Source: Butyrivibrio sp.
GTDB lineage: Bacteria > Bacillota > Clostridia > Lachnospirales > Lachnospiraceae
Length of the DNA stretch: 52,964 bases
NCBI RefSeq assembly: GCF_017635265.1
Contig: NZ_JAGBLU010000076.1
Location: 1-52,964, forward strand
Direction: 5' to 3'
In this document: positions 34,885 to 44,539 of the stretch, one piece after another
Position numbering within the stretch: the first letter of the stretch is position 1
Layout: every line of letters begins with the position of its first letter
Program-made: the position numbers and the translations under genes
The notes under the pieces: model-generated
Seen by the model: the letters and a program-made list of their open reading frames with translations, nothing else
Database searches by the model: none
What the model was told of the DNA's origin: nothing

Positions 34885-36417
34885 TTAGCCTGCTGTCTGC
34901 AATATTTTAGCCATTATTTTTTCCTGTGTAGCTTCCCCGGCATCAAGTTCACCGACAATCTTTCCTTCATTCATGACATATATTCTGTCTGACATTCCAA
35001 GAACCTCGGGAAGTTCCGAAGAAATAAGTATTACAGATTTTCCCTCTGCAACAAGCTGATTTATAATGCAGTAAATTTCATATTTTGCTCCCACATCGAT
35101 TCCTCTTGTAGGCTCATCAAGTATTAGAATATCCGGATTCGTGAACATCCATTTTGCCAAAAGAACTTTCTGCTGATTACCTCCGCTCAAATTGCCCACA
35201 TGCTGCTCAACAGAAGGTGCTTTTGTTTTCAGTTTTTCCTTATACTCTACGGCAACAGAATACTCTTTATGTTTATCGATTACCGTTCTTTTACTTACCG
35301 CCTCAAGATTGGCAACTGTAGTATTGATTTTTATAGGATTGGAAAGAATAAGTCCATTGCCCTTTCTGTCCTCTGTCACATAGGCAAGTCCGTGTCTGAT
35401 GGCGCTCTTTACCGTATCAAGCTTTACTTCTTTTCCGTTTATAAAGATCTGTCCCGTGATGTTTTCACCATAGCTCTTCCCGAAAATACTCATGGCAAGT
35501 TCGGTTCGACCTGCTCCCATAAGCCCGGAAATACCTAAAACTTCACCTTTTCTTACATTAATATTTACGTTATCCACAACTTTTCTGTCTTTATATAAAG
35601 GATGGTAAACATTCCAGTTCTTAACTTCCATGCTGATTTCACCGATATGTGACTCTCTTTTGGGGAATCTGTCTGAGATTTCACGTCCAACCATTCCCTT
35701 GATTATTCTGCTCTCAGAGAAATCATCTTTTCCCTTTGTAAGAGTCTCGATAGTAGCACCGTCTCTGATAACCGTAATCTTATCAGCTACGTAAGACACT
35801 TCGTTTAGCTTATGTGAAATAATAATGGAAGTAAGACCACGTTCTTCTTTTAGCCTTAGCAAAAGATCAAGCAGCGCTCTGGAATCTGTCTCATTTAAGG
35901 ACGAAGTGGGTTCATCCAAAATAAGAAGCCTTGCTCTTTTTGACAGGGCTTTAGCTATTTCAACAAGCTGCTGTTTACCAACACCAATATCCTTTATCAA
36001 TGTCTGGGTACTTTCACGCAGACCAACTATATCCAAATATCTTCTAGCCTGTTTATTGGTTTCATTCCAGTCAATCTTAAATTTTTTCCCTCTTTCATTG
36101 CCCAAAAACATATTCTCGGCAATAGTCATATAGGGAATCAGTGCGAGTTCCTGATGAATAATTACTATTCCCTTCTCCTCACTATCCTTTATGGCTCCGA
36201 ACTTGCATACCTCACCGTCATAAACAATATCACCCTCATAAGAACCATATGGATAAACACCACTAAGCACATTCATCAGTGTGGATTTTCCGGCGCCGTT
36301 TTCTCCAACAAGCGCATGAATCTCACCATTTACAACTTTTAAATTTACGTTGTCCAATGCTTTCACACCAGGAAAGGTCTTGGTGATATTTTTCATTTCC
36401 AATAATATCTTTTCCAA
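34885..36417 (-). CDS. mmsA: Multiple-monosaccharide ABC transporter ATPase, two ABC domains (MmsA/GguA-like)
   Basis: 510 residues with two ABC modules, as in all sugar ATPases of the CUT2 class. Module 1 has Walker [10 protein letters not shown], Walker [14 protein letters not shown] and [13 protein letters not shown]; module 2 has the signature [14 protein letters not shown] and [13 protein letters not shown]. It starts with a TTG at 36417, with AGGAGGAGGGG just upstream; the next in-frame ATG seven codons later has no site and would cut into the conserved start. It energises import by MmsB of sugars bound by the ChvE-like protein. Confidence 0.92.
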   Translation of the reverse strand: MEKILLEMKNITKTFPGVKALDNVNLKVVNGEIHALVGENGAGKSTLMNVLSGVYPYGSYEGDIVYDGEVCKFGAIKDSEEKGIVIIHQELALIPYMTIAENMFLGNERGKKFKIDWNETNKQARRYLDIVGLRESTQTLIKDIGVGKQQLVEIAKALSKRARLLILDEPTSSLNETDSRALLDLLLRLKEERGLTSIIISHKLNEVSYVADKITVIRDGATIETLTKGKDDFSESRIIKGMVGREISDRFPKRESHIGEISMEVKNWNVYHPLYKDRKVVDNVNINVRKGEVLGISGLMGAGRTELAMSIFGKSYGENITGQIFINGKEVKLDTVKSAIRHGLAYVTEDRKGNGLILSNPIKINTTVANLEAVSKRTVIDKHKEYSVAVEYKEKLKTKAPSVEQHVGNLSGGNQQKVLLAKWMFTNPDILILDEPTRGIDVGAKYEIYCIINQLVAEGKSVILISSELPEVLGMSDRIYVMNEGKIVGELDAGEATQEKIMAKILQTAG

Positions 36418-36501
36418 TATTGCCCCTCCTCCTTTTTAATCTGATTAAGCCGTATTCTCAAACAGGCTCCGAAATTAAAGTCAAATGCTTTTTTCTTAAT
36501 A

Positions 36502-36528
36502 TAAGGCGGGCCATAAAGACCCGCCTTA
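36502..36528 (-). other. Intercistronic hairpin between the ChvE-like and MmsA genes
   Basis: TAAGGCGGG and CCCGCCTTA pair over nine G+C-rich base pairs directly after the binding-protein stop. No U-run follows on the minus strand. Likely role: mRNA protection or partial termination favouring the binding protein. Confidence 0.65.
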
Positions 36529-36541
36529 AGCTTAAATTTAA

Positions 36542-37696
36542 TTACTTAAGATCGTCTTCAGAGTAGTAACCTGAGTCAATTAAGAGTTCTTTATAGTTGC
36601 TTGCATCAGCAAATACAGGTTCGCAAAGGAATGAAGGAATAACGCCTGTTCCGTTGTCATATGTTGATGTATCGTTAACAGGAGCTTCTGAGCCCTTCAT
36701 GATAGCATCAACCATCTCTACAGTCTTAGCCGCAAGTGTACGTGTATCCTTAAAGATTGACATTGACTGCTTGCCTGCGATCATGTTCTTAACGTTTGCA
36801 ACGTCACAGTCCTGACCTGTAATGATTGGCCAATCACCTGTGTAGTTTGCTTCAAGAGAGTTTGTAACACCAAGAGCTGTTGAATCGTTTGAGCAAAGAA
36901 CTGCATCAAGCTTTGTTCCGTTTGCATAGTTGGCAGAAATAATGGCATCCATTCTTGACTGAGCATTTTCTGTTGACCAGTTTGCTGTAGCAACGTTATC
37001 GAAGTCCTTCTGACCTGACTGAACTACGAGCTTGCCTTCGTCGATGTACTTGTTAAGTACGTCCATAGCGCCGCCGTAGAAGAATCTTGCATTGTTATCA
37101 CCGGGATCACCTGTGAAGATTTCAATATTAAACGGTCCTGCAGCATTATCAAGATCAAGCTGATCTCTGATGTACTCGCCCTGCTTTGTTCCAACCATGT
37201 AGTTATCAAATGTTGCATAATATGAAACGGCATCCGAGTTCATGATAAGACGGTCATAAGCAATAACCGAGATACCTGCCTCCTTGGCCTGTGCAAGAAC
37301 TGTTCCAAGGGAATCACCATCGATAGATGCAATTACAAGAACCTGAGCTCCTGAGCTTATCATGTTCTCAATCTGAGAAACCTGAGTTGCGATATCATTT
37401 GATGCATACTGAAGGTCTACTTCATAGCCTGCTGCCTTAAGCTGTTCTTCCATGTTGGCGCCATCCTGATTCCATCTCTGAAGATCCTTGGTTGGCATTG
37501 CAACACCGACCTTACCGCCACCCGCTGCAGTAGTATCTGCAGGTGTCTCTGTTGCTGTCTGTGTTTCTGTTTTCGTCTCGGTCTGAGCTGCACTGTTGTC
37601 AGTCTGTGTTCCGGCAGGCGCTGAGCTCCCACATCCAACCATAAGTGATGCTGCCATAGCCATTGAAAGAACTGCACTTAATAGTTTTTTCTTCAT
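36542..37696 (-). CDS. chvE: Multiple-monosaccharide substrate-binding lipoprotein (ChvE-like)
   Basis: 384 residues from the ATG at 37696, with GGGAGG seven bases upstream. Lipobox LMVGC, then a Thr/Glu-rich linker to about 65. The periplasmic-binding fold begins KVGVAMPTKDLQRWNQDGAN, a signature of ChvE/XylF-type sugar-binding proteins, and continues with IASIDGDSLGTVLAQAKEAG, VIAYDRLIMNSDAV and ITGQDCDVANVKNMIAGKQ. It binds pyranose sugars outside the cell for MmsA-MmsB. It has its own promoter region, preceded by direct repeats. Confidence 0.93.
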   Translation of the reverse strand: MKKKLLSAVLSMAMAASLMVGCGSSAPAGTQTDNSAAQTETKTETQTATETPADTTAAGGGKVGVAMPTKDLQRWNQDGANMEEQLKAAGYEVDLQYASNDIATQVSQIENMISSGAQVLVIASIDGDSLGTVLAQAKEAGISVIAYDRLIMNSDAVSYYATFDNYMVGTKQGEYIRDQLDLDNAAGPFNIEIFTGDPGDNNARFFYGGAMDVLNKYIDEGKLVVQSGQKDFDNVATANWSTENAQSRMDAIISANYANGTKLDAVLCSNDSTALGVTNSLEANYTGDWPIITGQDCDVANVKNMIAGKQSMSIFKDTRTLAAKTVEMVDAIMKGSEAPVNDTSTYDNGTGVIPSFLCEPVFADASNYKELLIDSGYYSEDDLK

Positions 37697-37762
37697 TTCT
37701 TTTCCTCCCACAATAGTTTGTTAGTATTATTTGCAGAATGTTATCTGCTCTTTACGAAAGTC

Positions 37763-37805
37763 ATTCTAGCATCTGACAAGCAGGAGTAACTTACGATTTC
37801 TAGCA
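37763..37805. promoter_or_regulatory. Direct repeats upstream of the ChvE operon, candidate YesN-type activator sites
   Basis: TTCTAGCA occurs at 37764-37771 and again at 37798-37805, 34 bases apart in the same orientation, about 70-110 bases upstream of the chvE start. No good -35 box is visible nearby, which fits an activator-dependent promoter. AraC-type regulators such as the adjacent YesN-like protein bind direct repeats. Assignment is inference. Confidence 0.35.
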
Positions 37806-37828
37806 CATTTTTATTATTAAATTTTCGT

Positions 37829-37866
37829 AAAAAAAACTGTGCTAGCATTTTTTTGCAAGCACAGCT
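37829..37866 (-). terminator. Intrinsic terminator of the sensor-kinase-regulator operon
   Basis: On the minus strand CTGTGCT and AGCACAG form a stem after the lipoprotein stop, followed by TTTTTTTT. It separates the sensory operon from the ChvE operon. Confidence 0.8.
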
Positions 37867-37893
37867 TTATATTTTCAAAATATTGCTATTTCC

Positions 37894-38961
37894 TTATTCA
37901 GGCATCTTTGAAGGAACATTTAAGTAGACATCTTCCTTTAAATGAAATCCACTCTTTATTATGACTTCGTCTATATTATCTTCCGTCACGCTGACAGGCT
38001 CTATCTTTAAATATGGTATCTCTTTTTCTCCGTCCACATAGACAGATAATTCATCCTCCGAAAGAACTTCTTCATTTGCCAGTTTAACTGCGGACTCGGC
38101 AGCCTTCTGGGCCAGCTTCTCTATCGGTTTATACACCGTCATAAGCTGAGTACCTTCAACAATCCTCTGGCAAGCCTCAAGATCTGCATCCTGCCCTACA
38201 ACCATTTTTTTCCCGGCAAGTCTCTTTTCAGAAAGAGCATGGACTACCTTGCTGGCAAGATCATCATTGCCACACATAATGGCATCTGCACGGTTTACCA
38301 GATCCATGTGATCATAAATATACTCACCTGCAAGTTCTGCCCTCCATCCATCGGCATGAAATACATCAAGAACCATGTTGGTATTTTCTTCCATTACCTT
38401 GCCAAAACCATTTTCAACCATTGGAACATTAAGATCTGTGGGAGAGCCGCACAACATAAGCACTTTACCCCCAATAAGACCTTTTTTCACAAGAGCTTCT
38501 CCCATCATTTCCCCGACTTTTTCATTGTCAAAAGAGATGTACAGATCGGCATCAGCTCCACTGATAGGTCTGTCATAGGCAATCACCTTGATTCCCTCTT
38601 CCCTTGCTTTATTTACGCTATCCAAAATAGCTTCGGAATCAATAGTGATAATGACAATGACATCCATGTTCTTTTTTATAAAATATTCAATCTGCTGCTT
38701 TTGCCGATTCGGATCACCGTTGGCATTCTGGACATTCACTTCTGCCCCAAGCTCTTTTGCAGTAGATACGAAAACATCCCGATCCCTTTGCCATCTCTCT
38801 ATGACGAAAGAATCAAAACACATCCCGATCTGAACTTTTCCCGTTTCATCGTCAGCTTTATAGTCTTCACTCCCGGCTTTGTCCCCACACCCACTTGTAA
38901 AACAAACCAGCATTAAACTTATCAGTAAACAGCCAAGTAGATTTTTGTATTTTTTCCCCAT
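37894..38961 (-). CDS. Second sugar-binding lipoprotein (XylF/RbsB-like), in the sensory operon
   Basis: 355 residues from the ATG at 38961 (AAGG eight bases upstream). Lipobox FTSGC. Periplasmic-binding fold with QIGMCFDSFVIERWQRDRDVF, VIVIITIDSEAILDSVNKAREEG, VIAYDRPISGADADLYISFDNEKVG and VVGQDADLEACQRIVEGTQ. It resembles XylF-type proteins but diverges from the ChvE-like protein next door. It lies 15 bases after the response-regulator gene and before a terminator, so it belongs to the regulatory operon. It may widen the sugar range of the transporter or present sugar to the kinase complex. Confidence 0.9.
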   Translation of the reverse strand: MGKKYKNLLGCLLISLMLVCFTSGCGDKAGSEDYKADDETGKVQIGMCFDSFVIERWQRDRDVFVSTAKELGAEVNVQNANGDPNRQKQQIEYFIKKNMDVIVIITIDSEAILDSVNKAREEGIKVIAYDRPISGADADLYISFDNEKVGEMMGEALVKKGLIGGKVLMLCGSPTDLNVPMVENGFGKVMEENTNMVLDVFHADGWRAELAGEYIYDHMDLVNRADAIMCGNDDLASKVVHALSEKRLAGKKMVVGQDADLEACQRIVEGTQLMTVYKPIEKLAQKAAESAVKLANEEVLSEDELSVYVDGEKEIPYLKIEPVSVTEDNIDEVIIKSGFHLKEDVYLNVPSKMPE

Positions 38962-38976
38962 CGCAAATACCTTCAA

Positions 38977-40572
38977 TCAGAATTTATCTTTATATTCAGT
39001 CGGCGTAACTCCCACGTTTTTCTTAAAACTCCTGCTAAAATAATTCGGATCTGTATATCCACAGGAAATGCAAATTTCCTTAATGGATAGATCTGTATCT
39101 TCCAATAGCTTTTTGGCCTTATCAATTCGGATATTGGTAAGATACTCAATGAAATTAAGCCCATTTTCTTCCTTGAATATCTTACTGAAATAATAAGGTG
39201 AAATATTGACCACCCTTGAAACATCATCCAGCGATATGTCCTTATGGAAATTGTCATTGATGTAATTAAGGGCTGTTTTCATAATGTTATTGGAGCGCTC
39301 TTCTCTCTTGCTTATAACATTCTGACAGGCAGCTGACATTTTATCCATAAACCATTTTTTTATTTTTTCAGGGGATTCAAGCTCCATAATCTCAGGAAGA
39401 TAGTTATTTCTTCCGGAGTAATGATATGTCTGACCGCCGTTCTGATAAGCCAAATGTTCAGCGTAAAGCGAAAACTCCAGCACTTTAAGTCTCATGGACA
39501 TCAGATCTCCGTCACTTGCTCTTTGGCACATCCAGTCTGCATATTTCTCGGCATATACACATGTCGCATTCTGATCGCCTTTAGACACTGCATCAAACAT
39601 TGGCTTTTCCAGATCCTTGGGATAATCATCTTCATATCCGCAGCTGATAGTAAGGTCATCAACGTGCGCAACAGAACCGGTAGTTGCTATCAGCGCATTT
39701 AATGCTTCCTTGTAAGACTCCGCAAGCTCTCTAAGAGGCTTTACTCCGCCAATTCCAACCCTAAAGCTTATTTCTGTCTTTTTCCTTAGAAACCTTGCCA
39801 TTTCCCTCGCCCTGTCAATGAGCTCGGTTCTTTCGTTATAATCAAGGCTCTCCTTTTTAAGAGGTAAAAGAACTGCTATTTTATTGGCCATTACATTTCC
39901 AATCTTGCAGTCAAAGAAAGTTCTTACTCCTTCTCTTATTTCCTGATACTTCCCTGATATTTTTACGGAGCTTCCCACAGCGTTGGTCATGTGATTACCT
40001 TCCTGAGAATCTCCGCAGACTATCGCCAGCATACAGCCATAGTTCTCCTCTATGCCAAGTATTGTCCGGTAACTGTCTATGTCCTCTTCAAAATGTTCCT
40101 GAAGAAGAATGTCATAAATAAGCCCGTTTTCAATAATAGGCTCTACAGTCTCCAGCTTTTCTTTTATCAAAAGCTCATTGCTTCGCTTTTCTCTTTCAGA
40201 GTCAATCTGCTCCATGGCCTTTTTCAGAACGGTTATCACCTTCATTTTTTCCATGGGCTTTGTAATATACTCAAGAACTCCCAGCTTTATTGCCTCTTTT
40301 GCATAGTCGAACTTATCATAGGCAGACATAACGATAAATACGGTGTTTGTGCAAAAGCGCTTCATTTCCCTAATGGCATCGATGCCATTTATCCCCGGCA
40401 TATGTATATCAATTACCGCAATATCCGGTCTGAAGTTCTCCGCCAGTTCTATTACCTTACGGCCTGTTTTGGCGTACTCCACCTGGCAAAGTGAGCCAAA
40501 CTCTTTTTCAATTATGAATTTCATAGAGTCGATGACAATTCCTTCGTCATCAGCAATCATCACTCTGTACAT
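38977..40572 (-). CDS. YesN-like response regulator with AraC-type DNA-binding domain
   Basis: 531 residues from the ATG at 40572 (GAGGGAG six bases upstream). The receiver domain begins MYRVMIADDEGIVIDSM, with the phospho-acceptor Asp55 in IDIHMPG and the conserved Lys in YITKPMEKM. A middle region of about 290 residues follows. A C-terminal AraC double-HTH ends the protein (NFHKDISLDDVSRVVNISPY; EENGLNFIEYLTNIRIDKA; EICISCGYTDPNYFSRSFK). It overlaps the kinase gene by 23 bases. Likely target: the adjacent ChvE operon. Confidence 0.94.
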   Translation of the reverse strand: MYRVMIADDEGIVIDSMKFIIEKEFGSLCQVEYAKTGRKVIELAENFRPDIAVIDIHMPGINGIDAIREMKRFCTNTVFIVMSAYDKFDYAKEAIKLGVLEYITKPMEKMKVITVLKKAMEQIDSEREKRSNELLIKEKLETVEPIIENGLIYDILLQEHFEEDIDSYRTILGIEENYGCMLAIVCGDSQEGNHMTNAVGSSVKISGKYQEIREGVRTFFDCKIGNVMANKIAVLLPLKKESLDYNERTELIDRAREMARFLRKKTEISFRVGIGGVKPLRELAESYKEALNALIATTGSVAHVDDLTISCGYEDDYPKDLEKPMFDAVSKGDQNATCVYAEKYADWMCQRASDGDLMSMRLKVLEFSLYAEHLAYQNGGQTYHYSGRNNYLPEIMELESPEKIKKWFMDKMSAACQNVISKREERSNNIMKTALNYINDNFHKDISLDDVSRVVNISPYYFSKIFKEENGLNFIEYLTNIRIDKAKKLLEDTDLSIKEICISCGYTDPNYFSRSFKKNVGVTPTEYKDKF

Positions 40573-42049
40573 CTTTTGCTCCCTCAAAAGGTATTGAAAC
40601 TATAACCTCACAGCCACAGCCTTCTCCCTTGCTTAATATCTGCATAACCTCTTCACGCCCTGCAAACAGACGCAGTCTTGAAATAACATTGTCCATTCCT
40701 ATTCCATTATTATCATATGCATTTTCATCACTGACATAACTTCCTGCCAGTATTTTCTCTATATTTTCTTTACTGATGCCCTTTCCGTTATCCTTAACGC
40801 TAAGACATATACATTTATCCTGCCTGTAGACCTTTAATACAATCTTCCCGTCTCCTGCCATCTCTCTGATTCCATGATTTACCGCATTCTCAACGATAGG
40901 CTGCAGTATCATACTGGGCATCTTGTAATTTAAAAGTCTTTCATCTATCTGCTTTTCATAGCCTATGTCCCCGGAAAAGCGAACATTTAAAATATGAATA
41001 TAGTTGTCAACCAGCGTAACTTCTTCTCTTACGGTAACAAGGTCTTTTTGATTTTTTACATTATATCTGAAAAAATCAGCAACAGTCTGAACATATTCAT
41101 AGGTTCTGTCCGCTCCCTCCATCATGGCAAGCTGTGCTCCCGCATTTAAGGTATTAAAAAGAAAATGCGGATTGATCTGTGCCTGCAGATATTTAAGCTG
41201 CGCATCCTTAAGATGGGCTTCCATCATCAGTTCTTTTTCCTGCATGTATCTCTCATTGGCCATGCTTATCTTCAGCTGCTCGATATAGTCTTTTATACTA
41301 ATGATCATCTTGTTGAAAGCACCTGTAACTATTCCAACCTCATCACTGTAGGATACAGAAGGAAGTGATACATCAAAGTTTCCTTCAGCAATCTCATTGG
41401 CCGAATCCGAAAGGTTTTTAAGTGGCATTATCATGGCTCTTACAAAGCTGGTAATTATAATGACGTTACCTATCATTACAAAGGTCATAACCGCAACACC
41501 GATGATTTCAAAGGTTCTAAAGGTCCTTATAAGTGCTATAAACTCCTCTGAATTAATGACAAACAGTTCCAGATTAAGGCTTGTAATATAGCTTTGAATA
41601 TCCTCGTAAAGTTCTGTCGAATCCTCATAGTAAGTGCGATACTTTTCGACATTTCTGCCTCTTTTTGACTCGATAGTCTGCTCTACCTTCTCCAAGTAGT
41701 TTTCTGACATATACTTGATATTTCGTTCCATTCTGTTAAAAGAAAAATCGGTGACTTTATCACCAAGTTCATCTGTCAGCTCTCCGTATTCCTGGGCGTT
41801 TATATAATAATTTTCCAGAGAGTCGCTGGTTTTGGAGCTTAAATACTCAGTCATGGAATCCTGAACTTTATTAAGAGCTGTTGACAGTTCATTCAAAGAT
41901 CTGTTTCCCTCATATACCATCTCCATATCCTTTGACATGCTGTTTATTCCAAAGATCAAAAATAAATTAACCATGAAGATAATAAGATTTGCCAGAACAC
42001 AGGCGCTTATAATCTTGGTCTGAAGGGGGCTGTTCAGGAACTTATTCAT
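40550..42049 (-). CDS. YesM/LytS-like sensor histidine kinase
   Basis: 499 residues. Membrane helices lie near 14-34 and 172-195 around an outer helical domain of about 135 residues. A HAMP domain follows (about 195-250), then the His_kinase motif AQINPHFLFNTLNAGAQL with its phospho-acceptor His, and the ATPase domain with PIVENAVNHGIRE (N box), VKDNGKGIS and NGIGMDNVISRL. Translation starts inside the end of the sensor gene (GGAGG six bases upstream), overlapping it by eight bases. The outer domain would contact the anchored binding protein encoded upstream. Confidence 0.94.
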   Translation of the reverse strand: MNKFLNSPLQTKIISACVLANLIIFMVNLFLIFGINSMSKDMEMVYEGNRSLNELSTALNKVQDSMTEYLSSKTSDSLENYYINAQEYGELTDELGDKVTDFSFNRMERNIKYMSENYLEKVEQTIESKRGRNVEKYRTYYEDSTELYEDIQSYITSLNLELFVINSEEFIALIRTFRTFEIIGVAVMTFVMIGNVIIITSFVRAMIMPLKNLSDSANEIAEGNFDVSLPSVSYSDEVGIVTGAFNKMIISIKDYIEQLKISMANERYMQEKELMMEAHLKDAQLKYLQAQINPHFLFNTLNAGAQLAMMEGADRTYEYVQTVADFFRYNVKNQKDLVTVREEVTLVDNYIHILNVRFSGDIGYEKQIDERLLNYKMPSMILQPIVENAVNHGIREMAGDGKIVLKVYRQDKCICLSVKDNGKGISKENIEKILAGSYVSDENAYDNNGIGMDNVISRLRLFAGREEVMQILSKGEGCGCEVIVSIPFEGAKDVQSDDC

Positions 42050-43127
42050 CCTCAGCCTCCTTTTTCAGGAACTTCTCGACATTGTTTTTATCTATGAGAG
42101 TTACATCGGCAAGATAGTACTCACTGGTGTTTCCAAACTCATAATAGTCCAAAAGCGCCGATACGCTGTACTCTCCAAGCTGCCTTGTATCGATTGAAAC
42201 CGTGGCATAAACTCCCCCTCTGTCTATTGCTTCAACAATTTCTTTGGAATCGTAATATCCCAGCACATTAACTTCGCCGACTTTATTAAAATCAACAACT
42301 GCCTGATAAGCACAGGTAGTGTTAAGTTCATTCAGACACACAATTACATCAGGAACATCTTCTTTTAAAAATATATCCCTGATTGATTCCTCTGCTGAAA
42401 AAGCATTGGTATTATTAACTGCGATTATTGAAATATCAAACTCTGCGTCTGTAACGTTTTCTTCACTTATCGTATCCTGAATTGCCGAGATAATGATATT
42501 CTGCCCGGCGTTCTTGGTATCAGCATCAGCAAGTATCGCCACCTGAACCTTACCGGTCTGAACACTGTTTTCATCGCCCAAAATCTTTTCACGCCTGGTA
42601 TCTTTAATAATATTTATGATCTGCCCCGCATACATCTTGCCAACGCTATATCCTCCAATTCCGACAAAGCTCAGCCTGTCGGAATGAGTGTTGTCTCCAT
42701 AGAGAGTTACAACCGGGATTCCATTTTTTACTGCATCATTAATAAGAGCTGTCATGGAACTTGATTCATCTGCATAAACCATAATTCCGTCAACTCTGGA
42801 TGCTGTGGCAATCTTCATAAGTTCCTCGCAGGAATAATCCTTTGACAGATCCATTCCCAAAAGATCTACATATATATCAGATTCTTTGGCTTTATCAAGG
42901 GCACCTTCATAAACTGACCGCCAAAAGTCCGATTTATAATTATCTGTTATCATCACAAAGTACTTGTCATAACTTTTGGCTTCCGTCTGTTTGGCAAGTC
43001 CCAATCTGTAAAAACTGAAGTACAAAGTCCCCCATATCAAAGTCAAAAAGGTGAATACCAATGTAAGCACTAATATCAGGTATTGCCTGCTTATTCTTTT
43101 TGAATATAAATCATTATGTTCTTCCAT
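42042..43127 (-). CDS. Membrane-anchored periplasmic sugar-binding sensor protein (XylFII-like)
   Basis: About 361 residues from the ATG at 43127; the frame from 43211 runs through a terminator and is rejected. One N-terminal helix (about 13-37, QYLILVLTLVFTFLTLIWG) is not followed by a lipobox. A sugar-binding fold follows: YFVMITDNYKSDFWRSVYEGAL, MVYADESSSMTALINDAVKNG, VGIGGYSVGKMYAGQII. There are no ABC genes in its own operon; kinase, regulator and a second binding protein follow with overlaps. The order matches the XylFII-LytS-YesN three-component sugar systems of clostridia. The leader after the upstream terminator is only about 37 bases and no Shine-Dalgarno is visible. Confidence 0.87.
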   Translation of the reverse strand: MEEHNDLYSKRISRQYLILVLTLVFTFLTLIWGTLYFSFYRLGLAKQTEAKSYDKYFVMITDNYKSDFWRSVYEGALDKAKESDIYVDLLGMDLSKDYSCEELMKIATASRVDGIMVYADESSSMTALINDAVKNGIPVVTLYGDNTHSDRLSFVGIGGYSVGKMYAGQIINIIKDTRREKILGDENSVQTGKVQVAILADADTKNAGQNIIISAIQDTISEENVTDAEFDISIIAVNNTNAFSAEESIRDIFLKEDVPDVIVCLNELNTTCAYQAVVDFNKVGEVNVLGYYDSKEIVEAIDRGGVYATVSIDTRQLGEYSVSALLDYYEFGNTSEYYLADVTLIDKNNVEKFLKKEAEDE

Positions 43128-43156
43128 AATGATGATTTTATCAGATGGTCTATAGC

Positions 43157-43209
43157 AAAAAAAGTGGATTTTATTGTCATCAAATTCAAAAAATGACAAT
43201 AAAATCCAC
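43157..43209 (-). terminator. Intrinsic terminator after the HD-GYP gene
   Basis: A perfect 16-bp inverted repeat (GTGGATTTTATTGTCA and its complement at 43194-43209) with a 14-base loop, followed by TTTTTTT on the minus strand. Confidence 0.87.
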
Positions 43210-43257
43210 ATTATAAGATACGACCTTTTAGCTTAGATAACAGGCTATTAAAGTTTA

Positions 43258-44352
43258 TTACGCATAAAGTGCTTTATTATTTCCGGGTGAAAAAATTGAC
43301 GTAAATGTCGCCCCTCTGTCTTTATGATTCACATCACCGGATATATTCTTGTCAATTATTTCTGCTGCTATTTTACCAATTTCAGGATCAAACTGGCTGC
43401 CGCAGTTTCTGAGAATCTCTTCTCTTGCCTCTAAAGGAGATAACTGCCTTCTATAAGATCTGTTCGATGTCATGGCATCGTAGGCATCAGCAACGCAAAT
43501 AATTCTGGGGATAAGCGGTATCTCCTGTCCTTTTAATCCATCAGGATAGCCCTTTCCGTCATATCTCTCATGATGCCATCTGGCGCCATATGAAATAAGC
43601 GGAATCTCTGTTATTGACGACAATATCTCATGACCGATTATAGGATGCTGTCTTATGGCTGCCATCTCTTTTTCATTGAGTTCACCAGGCTTACGAAGTA
43701 CTGTGTCAGATACTCCAATCTTGCCTATGTCATGCAGCAAACCTGCCTGATAGATAATCTCAAGCATCTTGTCATCATATCCCATGGCCTCCGCAATTTC
43801 GCATGCGTATTCAGCAACTCTCACCGAATGCCCATTTGTATACGTATCCTTGGCATCAATTGCAGATGAAAGAGATTTAATGATCTGTTTGGTATAAATC
43901 ACAAGTTTTTTATGTTCTTCAGCCAATGAATCTCTGTATGAATACATCTTGGTAATAAGATAGTCATTGATATACTGACTGTTAAGTACGTTATCAATTC
44001 TCCTGTTTAACACTTCCTGTGATAAAGGCTTTCTGATAACATCAGAAGCACCGATAGTCAAAAAGAATGCTTCCTTGGCAGAATCTTCAGGAATGAGAAT
44101 AACCACAGGGGTATTTTCCAATACCGGATCAGACTTAAGCCGTGAAAACAGTGCAAAATAGTCGTTCCCCGGAAAATCAAGGTCCAAAAGTATCAGCGAT
44201 GGACGAAGTCTCGACTTTAGGAGCGCTAAAGCTTCCCTTTCTGATTTCACAAAAACACAGTTCCTGTCCGCACTTATTAAATTGCGAATATTTTCCTGTT
44301 CAATTACATTAGAAGATATGCATAGCAATATCTGTGTGTCTTTTGAAAACAT
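43258..44352 (-). CDS. Response regulator with HD-GYP domain (cyclic di-GMP phosphodiesterase-like)
   Basis: 364 residues. Receiver domain (about 1-125) with the Asp in LILLDLDFPG and Lys in VIRKPLS. The HD-GYP domain follows: TNGHSVRVAEYACEIAEAMG, LLHDIGKIGVSD (HD), RQHPIIGHEI, WHHERYDGKGYPDGLKG (GYP) and ADAYDAMTSNRSYR. All metal-ligand motifs are present, so it should be active. No partner kinase is adjacent. Single-gene unit with its own terminator. Confidence 0.93.
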   Translation of the reverse strand: MFSKDTQILLCISSNVIEQENIRNLISADRNCVFVKSEREALALLKSRLRPSLILLDLDFPGNDYFALFSRLKSDPVLENTPVVILIPEDSAKEAFFLTIGASDVIRKPLSQEVLNRRIDNVLNSQYINDYLITKMYSYRDSLAEEHKKLVIYTKQIIKSLSSAIDAKDTYTNGHSVRVAEYACEIAEAMGYDDKMLEIIYQAGLLHDIGKIGVSDTVLRKPGELNEKEMAAIRQHPIIGHEILSSITEIPLISYGARWHHERYDGKGYPDGLKGQEIPLIPRIICVADAYDAMTSNRSYRRQLSPLEAREEILRNCGSQFDPEIGKIAAEIIDKNISGDVNHKDRGATFTSIFSPGNNKALYA

Positions 44353-44539
44353 TTCTTCCCTTCAACAAATCTTTTTCTAATACTTAGAAATCTCCCTAAA
44401 AACGCAGATTTAAATATAGCAAAATACCTGTGAACAAATCAACAATATAATTGTGAAAAAAGTTCGAATTTTTCTATATTCTTATGTATCAATATAATTA
44501 TTTATGCTCACAAAATAAAGGCAGGACAAACTATTCCAC

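Noticed and set aside
38239-38916. 225-codon plus-strand frame antisense to the sugar-binding lipoprotein gene
   Set aside because: It is the shadow of a clear binding-protein gene; no ribosome site and no domain.
42042-43211. Longer start of the sensor gene at 43211
   Set aside because: The extension runs through a perfect terminator hairpin and has no homology.
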